Virus record (IMG/VR): IMGVR_UViG_3300023196_001802
Span: 21,663 to 45,412 of that record
Strand: one strand, 5' to 3'
Length of the DNA stretch: 23,750 nucleotides
Source of the DNA: a virus
The notes beneath the pieces are model-generated. The model had not been told where the DNA came from. It made no database searches and worked only from the letters and a program-made list of their open reading frames with translations. Within the stretch, counting starts at the first letter, position 1; every line of letters begins with the position of its first letter. Positions 16,543 through 21,411 of this stretch are shown here, piece after piece. A program made the translations under genes and the position numbers.

Positions 16543-16790
16543 CTAGATATAATTTTCCCCCTTGGGGTTTTTGTCTAACGCTGGATTTCCACTCGCCGTG
16601 TTAAGCCTACGTGGGGGCATTTCTGTCAGCCTATAGCCTTGTTCCCACCCGAGTTTTATACCAACGCACTTTTTGAAACTACCGGGGACGACTTCAGCTG
16701 CCTATGTTGACAGCCTCCAAACCCGATGTCTAGGCCCCTTTTTGGTTACCAAGGGCCGGTCACATAAGTGGTCTCGATGCAAAGATAGTA
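16543..16790 (-). ncRNA. Candidate structured RNA, or remnant/recoded ORF, upstream of amidase
   Basis: This 250-nt gap between the amidase and the 44-aa gene is more GC-rich than its flanks and has several hairpins on the minus strand: a two-step stem at 16733-16757 (GGCCC/GGGCC outside, TTGG/CCAA inside, 3-nt loop), a 6-bp stem at 16697-16702/16709-16714, and a bulged stem at 16611-16648 (GTGGG/CCCAC plus GGC/GCC). CTGTCA in one loop region can also pair with TGACAG downstream. A TATCTTTG -7 element lies at its 5' edge. Alternatively one frame is open apart from a single TAG at 16702-16704, giving a protein-like stretch (SFKKCVGIKLGWEQGYRLTE) up to a TAG at 16543-16545. I cannot decide between the two. 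Confidence 0.35.
16780..16787 (-). promoter_or_regulatory. TATCTTTG, -7 type promoter element
   Basis: Perfect match to TAnnTTTG on the minus strand, 12 nt after the stop of the 44-aa gene and at the 5' edge of the structured gap before the amidase gene. No TTTG at the expected -33 distance. It could drive the candidate RNA and the amidase. Confidence 0.35.
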
Positions 16791-16799
16791 AAAACTGTT

Positions 16800-16934
16800 T
16801 TATCTACCCTGTCCTCTGTACGGCTTTTTATAGCTCTTGGAAGATTTGTGTGTTGACGTCTTACTCTTTGCGTGTACTCCTGGACGAGATACGTTCTTCT
16901 GTACGAAGAGTTGGTGGTTTGTTTTTTGTGCCAT
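16800..16934 (-). CDS. 44-aa basic protein
   Basis: ATG at 16932-16934, stop TAA at 16800-16802. The protein is very basic and Ser/Lys-rich: MAQKTNHQLFVQKNVSRPGV at the start, then HAKSKTSTHKSSKSYKKPYR and GQGR at the end, with no acidic residue. It resembles a small protein (RPGxHxKxKxS... YKKxYRGQGR pattern) that I have seen in late regions of Bacteroidota phages; this is recollection, not a search. It is the first leftward gene of the divergent centre. A nucleic acid-binding or head-internal role is a guess. A TATATTTG element ends 4 nt before the ATG. Confidence 0.75.
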   Translation of the reverse strand: MAQKTNHQLFVQKNVSRPGVHAKSKTSTHKSSKSYKKPYRGQGR

Positions 16935-16938
16935 GGTT

Positions 16939-16946
16939 CAAATATA
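16939..16946 (-). promoter_or_regulatory. TATATTTG, -7 type element before the 44-aa gene
   Basis: TAnnTTTG on the minus strand in a very AT-rich stretch, ending 4 nt before the ATG at 16934. No TTTG at -33. If it is the first late promoter, the transcript would begin almost at the start codon, as at the scaffold gene. Confidence 0.45.
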
Positions 16947-17051
16947 GAAAATTTTTTTTAGAAGGAAGTTTTTGAGAGTGGTAACCTACACAATAAAAGA
17001 CCCGCACTACACTTCGGCGGCTCAAACCCCCCGCCCTCGAATACCTTAGCT

Positions 17052-17222
17052 ATGCTAAACGCAAACGATTTTACCCTATCAAAGAGTGGCAAGTACTACT
17101 TCGCTACCACTGCCAAGATGAACGACGAGACTGGCGACATCACTAACGCAGAGAAAGTCTTCGTTGCTGCTGCAACGACCTTCGGTCAGCGCATTGCAGA
17201 CTTCCAAAAGAAGAACTCCTAA
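17052..17222 (+). CDS. 56-aa early protein
   Basis: ATG at 17052, stop TAA at 17220-17222. The sequence MLNANDFTLSKSGKYYFATT continues with a segment on meeting MNDETGDITNAEKVFVAAAT and ends FGQRIADFQKKNS. It looks like a small alpha/beta protein with no recognised motif. It is the first rightward gene of the divergent centre, and its stop codon lies in the loop of a perfect 8-bp hairpin, so it is probably a short, separately terminated transcript. The upstream 117 nt hold no perfect TAnnTTTG match on the plus strand. Confidence 0.75.
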   Translation: MLNANDFTLSKSGKYYFATTAKMNDETGDITNAEKVFVAAATTFGQRIADFQKKNS

Positions 17223-17231
17223 CGGAGTTCT
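17212..17231 (+). terminator. Hairpin spanning the stop codon of the 56-aa gene
   Basis: Perfect 8-bp stem AGAACTCC / GGAGTTCT with loop TAAC that contains the stop codon, followed by CTTTG. The T-tract is short, so termination may be partial. Confidence 0.5.
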
Positions 17232-17270
17232 CTTTGCCCGACGTAGGTAACTACAGTTAATTGATAGTGT

Positions 17271-17303
17271 GTGAGTGTGACTACCAGGTCATACTCACCA
17301 CTT
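17271..17303 (+). terminator. Hairpin plus CTTTT, rightward terminator
   Basis: GTGAGTGTGAC (17271-17281) pairs with GTCATACTCAC (17288-17298), 11 bp with one mismatch and a 6-nt loop, followed by CACTTTTC. Good candidate Rho-independent terminator between the 56-aa and 118-aa genes. Confidence 0.6.
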
Positions 17304-17311
17304 TTCCCCAC

Positions 17312-17341
17312 TATGTGACACCATATACTTTCTGTCACATA
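17312..17341. promoter_or_regulatory. Inverted repeat ahead of the 118-aa gene, possible operator
   Basis: TATGTGACA (17312-17320) and TGTCACATA (17333-17341) are perfect 9-bp inverted arms with a 12-nt spacer; a third, partial copy (TATGACACATGG) runs into the start codon at 17356. The arrangement fits a dimeric repressor site more than a terminator, since no T-tract follows. Confidence 0.45.
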
Positions 17342-17355
17342 CAATACTATGACAC

Positions 17356-17712
17356 ATGGACCTCAAGAAGAATAAACTCAACAACCCAGTCGTTCACCGT
17401 TACAACACATGGAAGAACGACAAGTGGGTAATACTCAATGCAGCACAATCAGAGCGTCAACGCTTGATGCTTGAGATTGCAGAGAGACAGAAGACTGTCA
17501 AAGAACTAACTGCCATCATTGATGAGCACGACGTCAATGAGCAGATCAAAATATACAATGAAGAGATTGCCTCCGTTCTCGACAAGCTGTCCTTCGACGA
17601 GAACGAGGACGTTAACAATCATTTTCAACAGGAGTTCTGGTATTATCTCGAAGAAGGACTTAAGAAGAGAGGCTTAAGTAAAAGAAATCTAGAAACAACA
17701 ACAGAATCATGA
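17356..17712 (+). CDS. 118-aa helical protein, unknown
   Basis: ATG at 17356, stop TGA overlapping the next ATG (ATGA). Strongly helical and charged, with a probable coiled coil at residues 30-75 (SERQRLMLEIAERQKTVKEL) and an aromatic patch near residue 90 (FQQEFWYYLEEGLKKRGLS). No recognised domain, signal peptide or metal site. It is the first gene of a two-gene unit with the exported 117-aa protein, preceded by a terminator and an inverted repeat. Early position suggests a host-takeover or regulatory role, but nothing in the sequence proves one. Confidence 0.75.
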   Translation: MDLKKNKLNNPVVHRYNTWKNDKWVILNAAQSERQRLMLEIAERQKTVKELTAIIDEHDVNEQIKIYNEEIASVLDKLSFDENEDVNNHFQQEFWYYLEEGLKKRGLSKRNLETTTES

Positions 17713-18062
17713 GAGATACTATCATTCGATACGCTATCGTAGCAGCATTAGGGGCATTCCTGTCCCTTCTGTTTGCTATGGAGGCAAAAGCACAAGCATA
17801 CAACTGTGGTATGTTCGGCATGTTACAAGACATGTACGGTGAGACATACGTAGCACGGTTCAATGAGAACCTCGAGACTATACAACTCGAGTCAGCTACT
17901 ACGTGTGACCACATTGTCTGCAATGTAGACTTGTTCGACATCAAACGCAGACGTAAGAACACTGTACTATGGATTACAATCGAACATCCTAGGTTTGATG
18001 ACATGCCATACAGGATCAAGTACCCAACAGGTAGTTGGGGTATCATCAACAAAACCAAGTAA
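17709..18062 (+). CDS. Small exported protein with Sec signal peptide
   Basis: 117 aa, ATG at 17709 with a 4-nt overlap, stop TAA. Residues 1-30 form a classical signal peptide: MRDTIIR, a hydrophobic core YAIVAALGAFLSLLFAM, then EAKAQA with AxA-type sites after residue 28 or 30. The mature part of about 87 residues has three Cys (C33, C65, C71) and a beta-rich second half (KNTVLWITIEHPRFDDMPYR). No lipobox. It would act in the periplasm or at the surface. Superinfection exclusion or envelope modification are possible roles; the family is not recognised. It is followed directly by the structured RNA region. Confidence 0.8.
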   Translation: MRDTIIRYAIVAALGAFLSLLFAMEAKAQAYNCGMFGMLQDMYGETYVARFNENLETIQLESATTCDHIVCNVDLFDIKRRRKNTVLWITIEHPRFDDMPYRIKYPTGSWGIINKTK

Positions 18063-18072
18063 ACTGGTTACA

Positions 18073-18129
18073 AACGTAGCCTGGCGGCTAATACTCGAGT
18101 TAAGTGAGGTTCGATTCCTCACTGCGTTT
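18073..18129 (+). ncRNA. tRNA-like element 1 (acceptor and T arm, no room for anticodon arm)
   Basis: A 7-bp acceptor stem AACGTAG (18073-18079) / CTGCGTT (18122-18128) and a perfect T arm TGAGG-TTCGATT-CCTCA (18105-18121) with the consensus tRNA B-box. Only 25 nt separate acceptor and T arm instead of about 41, so a normal D arm plus anticodon arm cannot form; a D-loop-like CTGG is present. It is either a degenerate tRNA or a tRNA-like RNA. No CCA is encoded. Confidence 0.5.
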
Positions 18130-18131
18130 CT

Positions 18132-18266
18132 ATGATAACACAGCGTGCCGGCCAACGGGCAGTTAAGTACACGCAAGACAAATTGCTATACTACGATGAC
18201 GGTAGTATGCCTCCTTTTGATTCGACCCTTAAGGTAGTTGTTGATAGCTGTGTTATCATTTTATAG
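18132..18266 (+). other. Element closed by a 13-bp inverted repeat, overlapping a 44-codon ORF
   Basis: ATGATAACACAGC (18132-18144) is the exact reverse complement of GCTGTGTTATCAT (18247-18259), followed by TTTTATAG. Inside is a second strong hairpin at 18186-18210 (ATACTAC/GTAGTAT, 7 bp, extended by GC/GC around a bulged T). The same bases also read as an ORF of 44 aa from ATG 18132 to TAG 18264-18266 (MITQRAGQRAVKYTQDKLLY...). Both readings cannot easily be under selection at once; the stems favour a structured RNA, and the ORF is less certain. It fits exactly between two tRNA-like elements. Confidence 0.5.
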
Positions 18267-18368
18267 TGCGCATTGGCGTGGGGGGTTGTCTTTGTGTAGT
18301 ACTCGTAATTGGTTGAGCTACACATATCTACAGACATTATCCTGAAGGTTCGATTCCTTCCGCACTAC
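18264..18368 (+). ncRNA. tRNA-like element 2 with an extended arm in place of the anticodon arm
   Basis: A perfect 7-bp acceptor stem TAGTGCG (18264-18270) / CGCACTA (18361-18367) and a perfect T arm GAAGG-TTCGATT-CCTTC (18344-18360). Between them are 73 nt. A stem TGTCT/AGACA (18287-18291, 18332-18336) encloses a further 7-bp stem TGTGTAG/CTACACA (18293-18299, 18318-18324). No 5-bp stem with a 7-nt anticodon loop and T33 can be drawn. The layout recalls the tRNA-like domain of tmRNA, but no tag reading frame is seen. No CCA encoded. Confidence 0.5.
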
Positions 18369-18376
18369 AGTCGTCC

Positions 18377-18560
18377 CCTTTGCTAATTCGATCGGGTCGC
18401 GCCCGTTGTCCCTCTAGCAAAGGATACATGTGACGCAAATACCTATATGGTATTCCTACTAGGTAAGAATAGAGGGTTGCGGTGGACACGTAATCATATC
18501 TCTGTCGCCTTCGGGCGGGTAGTACTACTAGGGCGTTGGCGTTTCGCCTCTGTCCGGTCC
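18377..18560 (+). ncRNA. Run of hairpins, candidate structured RNA
   Basis: No convincing ORF. Stems visible in order: CCTTTGCTA/TAGCAAAGG (18377-18385, 18415-18423), enclosing CGGG/CCCG (18393-18405); an alternative CCCTCTA/TAGAGGG (18410-18416, 18470-18476); CGCC-TTCG-GGCG (18506-18517), a classic cUUCGg tetraloop; and GGCG-TTT-CGCC (18538-18548). The stretch continues without a gap from tRNA-like element 2 and leads to the pseudoknot before the 191-aa gene. It may be the 5' leader of that gene or part of a long phage RNA. Confidence 0.45.
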
Positions 18561-18596
18561 TAAGCATGACAGTAAACTGCTTTTTACTTTGAAATC

Positions 18597-18629
18597 AATG
18601 GCGTAAGGTGACGGCCATTAACAGTCACC
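18597..18629 (+). promoter_or_regulatory. H-type RNA pseudoknot in the leader of the 191-aa gene
   Basis: Two perfect interleaved 6-bp stems: AATGGC (18597-18602) with GCCATT (18614-18619), and GGTGAC (18607-18612) with GTCACC (18624-18629). Loops are GTAA, G and AACA. This is a textbook compact H-type pseudoknot ending 32 nt before the ATG at 18662. It could control translation initiation, protect a 3' end, or cap the upstream structured RNA. Confidence 0.6.
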
Positions 18630-18661
18630 ATCATAAAAATCATGTTTAAATCCATAACATC

Positions 18662-19237
18662 ATGGAAAACATCATTAACAGCGGCAAGCTGGAGGCCCTA
18701 ACTCCAGGCAACAGTCTCTTGGTACAAGCTATCCAAGTGGCTAATGGTAAAATCCAGTTGGAGCTGGCGGAGCGCCTTGAAGGTGCTGCACAAGCCAATC
18801 CACTGGCAGTGTTTAACAAATCCGACGAGAGATTCTCTCAAGGTGGGGCACGTCGTGCTTGGCTTACTTGTGAGCCAGCTGACGCAGCTGAACTCTTGGG
18901 CGTTGACTTGAAGGATGGTTACACAATGAACGAAGCTGGCAAGTCTGTCAAGCCTTTGAACATTGCGAACCCTACAGTTAACGGTAATGTACTTCGTGTA
19001 CAGATTACTGAGACTGTGGAGCCTAGTGAGTGGCAGATGGCCAACCTTTCTACAGCTGCAAAGCGTCGTGGTAAGGATGGTGAGTACATCACTCACGATG
19101 GTTGCTACATCTTTGCAAACTCTCAAGTTTGCTTTGGTGAACCCAGCCACACATTCCTCGAGGCGGATGCAGTGACTAAAGTCACTGGCGGCATCCCCGC
19201 TGGAGTGGACGTTATGACAGGAGAGATCATGTCGTAA
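18662..19237 (+). CDS. 191-aa protein of unknown function
   Basis: ATG at 18662, stop TAA, followed at once by a strong terminator. Begins MENIINSGKLEALTPGNSLL. It is soluble, with no signal peptide, two close Cys near residues 147-156 and mixed alpha/beta composition; a beta segment at about 118-131 (NGNVLRVQITETVEPSEWQM) is notable. Single-gene unit: an elaborate structured leader with a pseudoknot upstream and its own terminator downstream suggest strong, separately regulated expression. An early nucleic acid-binding protein such as an SSB analogue is possible by position next to the polymerase, but no OB-fold signature is clear. Confidence 0.82.
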   Translation: MENIINSGKLEALTPGNSLLVQAIQVANGKIQLELAERLEGAAQANPLAVFNKSDERFSQGGARRAWLTCEPADAAELLGVDLKDGYTMNEAGKSVKPLNIANPTVNGNVLRVQITETVEPSEWQMANLSTAAKRRGKDGEYITHDGCYIFANSQVCFGEPSHTFLEADAVTKVTGGIPAGVDVMTGEIMS

Positions 19238-19245
19238 CAAAACGA

Positions 19246-19272
19246 GGGGGCAGCGAAAGCTGTCCCCTTTAT
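19246..19272 (+). terminator. Rho-independent terminator after the 191-aa gene
   Basis: 9-bp stem GGGGGCAGC / GCTGTCCCC (one G-T wobble) closed by a GAAA tetraloop, followed by TTTAT. It ends exactly where the next tRNA-like element begins, so it may also define that element's 5' side. Confidence 0.8.
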
Positions 19273-19350
19273 CACCATGAGCTAATGGTAGCGCTGTCTC
19301 TCGGGGTAAACGAGGAGATACGACATTGGGTTCGATTCCCAACATGGTGA
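19273..19350 (+). tRNA. tRNA or tRNA-like element 3, anticodon uncertain
   Basis: Perfect acceptor stem CACCATG (19273-19279) / CATGGTG (19343-19349) with discriminator A, and perfect T arm TTGGG-TTCGATT-CCCAA. A D-arm GCTA-ATGG-TAGC is possible. The anticodon region is irregular: TCTCG-GGGTAAA-CGAGG gives a 7-nt loop with GTA (Tyr) at positions 34-36, but position 33 is G instead of the universal T, and there are extra bases on both sides (TGTC/GACA may pair). It could be an aberrant tRNA-Tyr or a non-decoding tRNA-like RNA. Confidence 0.5.
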
Positions 19351-19379
19351 CTATACATTCACAACAAACACTTACACTT

Positions 19380-19601
19380 ATGGGTAAAATGGGACAAATC
19401 GCTCACCTTATACAGGATGGGCGTTCTGATGTGCTTGATAACTTGATCAAAGCATCGGAGAGACAGAATAGAAATGAGGTATATTTCCTTGGTAAGACTT
19501 ACAGCATGGCAGACGCCAAGCAGATACTAATGTTTATGCAAAAAGAACAGAAGGAAAATGAAAAGCGTACGATTTATAGGCTCAAGCAGCCCTCTAAATG
19601 A
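19380..19601 (+). CDS. 73-aa protein upstream of the DNA polymerase
   Basis: Start ATG at 19380; an earlier in-frame ATG at 19326 lies inside the tRNA-like element and is rejected. Begins MGKMGQIAHLIQDGRSDVLD, helical and charged, with a basic C-terminus (KENEKRTIYRLKQPSK). The gene overlaps the polymerase start by 44 nt in another frame, so translation is probably coupled. No known domain; a short polymerase-associated or regulatory protein is possible. Confidence 0.72.
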   Translation: MGKMGQIAHLIQDGRSDVLDNLIKASERQNRNEVYFLGKTYSMADAKQILMFMQKEQKENEKRTIYRLKQPSK

Positions 19602-21411
19602 GATACAGACGGCTACGATTGAGGAGTGTGCGGCATACTGCAAGACAAAGACAGTCCTTGGTGTAGACACGGAGACTGAAGGCTTTGACTTCACCTCCAA
19701 GAAGATGATCATGCTTCAGATTGGGGACAGAGAGCGTCAGTATGTAATCGATACACGTGTGGTAGATATAACACTTCTTAAACCAATACTAGAATCACAT
19801 GATATTATCAAGATTTTTCACAACGCTAAGTTCGACTACAAGTTCATCAAAAAGTGGGCTGGAATTTCGGTGGAAGAGATATACGACACGTTTCTTGTGG
19901 AGAGAGTTATCAATTGTGGCAAGCAAGACTATGGATACTCTCTTGCCAAGTGCGTGGAGCGATACCTCGGTGTTACTCTCAATAAAGAGACGCGTAGTAA
20001 ATTCATCGGACTCAAAGGTCAGCCTTTTACTGTCGACCAAATTACGTACGGGGCAAACGATGTGGTTTATCTGTTGGACATACGGCAGAACCAGCTTGGC
20101 TTACTTCATACGTATGAACTTGAGCAAACAGCACGTCTTGAGAATAAGGTAGTCAAGGTATTCTCTGAGATAGAGTACGAGGGACTAGCTATTGATAAGG
20201 ACAAATGGACAGTTATGGCAGAGAACAATGTCAAGCTGGCACATGAGCAGTCGATCAAGCTAGATGATATGGTGTTGGCACATCCATTGTTACAGCACTA
20301 TAATATACCAGTACAGGTGGATATGTTTGCTCCTATAGAGGACATCAGGCATACTCACATCAACTGGGGCTCCCCTACGCAAACCTTAGAGCTATTCAGG
20401 AATCTAGAACCTAAACTAGAGGATGTTAACGGTAAGAAACTAAATAAGTACAGATACAAACATAAACTCATAGATGAATATATACGCTATAAAGAAAGGA
20501 CCAAGCTCGCAAACGCCTACGGTACTAAGTTCTTCAACTACGTCAACAGTGATGGGAGAGTTCATACAAATTTCTCACAAATCCTTGACACGGGAAGAGT
20601 TTCTTCCTCAAAGCCTAACATGCAGCAGATTCCAAGCGATAACACCTTTAGAAACTGTTTCATTGCTCCACAGGGATGGGTCTTTGTTTCCTCTGATTAC
20701 TCTAGTCAGGAACTAAATGTCATCGCATATGGCAGTAAAGATCCGGTGTGGCTTGATGCTCTCACCAGAGGATTGGATTTGCACGGAGTATGTGCAGATC
20801 TCGTATTCGAGGACAAATGGAGAAACGCTGACCCTGACGCACGGAAGAAGCTCAGAACCCAAATCAAAGCAATCAACTTTGGCTTGGCCTATGGTATGGG
20901 CCCATTCAAGCTAGCAGATACATTGCAGATATCTAAGTCAGATGCAGAGGCACTCATAGAGAAATACTTTACAGAGTTTCCTAACATCAGAGACTTTCTA
21001 CAAACTCTTGGTACATTTGGTACACGTAATGGTTACATACGTACCTTCAAGCCATTCAAGCGTAGAAGGTGGTTTGATACGTGGTTCCCTAAGATCTGGA
21101 ATGACAGGTCTATGTTCCAGGAGTTCGGTAGTATTGAGCGTGCATCTAAGAACACACCTATTCAGGGTTCATCAGCTGACATGACTAAACTGGCTCTCAT
21201 CTATATACATAGAGAGATACAGGAGTCATGGTCTGATACCGTGAAGATTGTAATGACCGTACATGATCAGATTGATTGTGTATGCAGACAAGATGTAGCC
21301 GAGGCATGGGCAGTCAGGATGACTGAGCTCATGGAGAAGGCTGCTAAAGTAATTATACCTAATGGCCTGTTAAAGGCAGATACTAATATTTCAAAGACAT
21401 GGGAAAAATGA
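19558..21411 (+). CDS. polA: DNA polymerase I family (family A) with 3'-5' exonuclease
   Basis: 617 aa, replicative phage polymerase. The start ATG 19558 follows an AAGGAAA purine tract. Proofreading domain (1-180): Exo I VDTETEG (D37, E39), Exo II HNAKFD (88-93), Exo III YGANDVVYL with D168. Polymerase domain: DTGRVSS (344-350), motif A SSDYSSQEL with D380, motif B KAINFGLAYG with K437, F441 and Y445, and motif C TVHDQ with H569 and D570. There is no 5'-3' exonuclease domain, as in other phage enzymes such as T7. The residue equivalent to E. coli F762 is Phe (F441), a state reported for virulent marine phages. Motif A DYSSQEL differs from the common DYSQIEL. The stop overlaps the next start (ATGA). 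Confidence 0.97.
   Translation: MKSVRFIGSSSPLNEIQTATIEECAAYCKTKTVLGVDTETEGFDFTSKKMIMLQIGDRERQYVIDTRVVDITLLKPILESHDIIKIFHNAKFDYKFIKKWAGISVEEIYDTFLVERVINCGKQDYGYSLAKCVERYLGVTLNKETRSKFIGLKGQPFTVDQITYGANDVVYLLDIRQNQLGLLHTYELEQTARLENKVVKVFSEIEYEGLAIDKDKWTVMAENNVKLAHEQSIKLDDMVLAHPLLQHYNIPVQVDMFAPIEDIRHTHINWGSPTQTLELFRNLEPKLEDVNGKKLNKYRYKHKLIDEYIRYKERTKLANAYGTKFFNYVNSDGRVHTNFSQILDTGRVSSSKPNMQQIPSDNTFRNCFIAPQGWVFVSSDYSSQELNVIAYGSKDPVWLDALTRGLDLHGVCADLVFEDKWRNADPDARKKLRTQIKAINFGLAYGMGPFKLADTLQISKSDAEALIEKYFTEFPNIRDFLQTLGTFGTRNGYIRTFKPFKRRRWFDTWFPKIWNDRSMFQEFGSIERASKNTPIQGSSADMTKLALIYIHREIQESWSDTVKIVMTVHDQIDCVCRQDVAEAWAVRMTELMEKAAKVIIPNGLLKADTNISKTWEK

Noticed and set aside
16673-16975. 100-codon plus-strand frame in the divergent centre
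   Set aside because: Antisense to the 44-aa gene and the structured gap; Cys/Trp/Phe-rich shadow composition and no junction with a real plus-strand gene.
17660-18058. 132-codon minus-strand frame
   Set aside because: Antisense to the exported 117-aa protein, whose signal peptide and ATGA junction make the plus strand the real one.
18132-18259. MITE or insertion sequence with 13-bp terminal inverted repeats
   Set aside because: No matching target-site duplication flanks the arms and no second copy is present in the window; kept only as an alternative.
18325-18336. TCTACA in tRNA-like element 2 read as an amber-suppressor (CTA) anticodon loop
   Set aside because: No 5-bp stem flanks it; the bases 5' of the loop pair elsewhere (CTACACA with TGTGTAG).
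18337-18567. 76-codon minus frame over the RNA array
   Set aside because: It runs through the T arm of tRNA-like element 2 and several perfect stems, with Arg-rich shadow composition.
18698-19345. 215-codon frame on the minus strand
   Set aside because: It lies antisense to the 191-aa gene and runs across its terminator and a tRNA-like gene; the residue mix (many L, C, H, R, S) is typical of a shadow frame, and neighbouring genes are all rightward.
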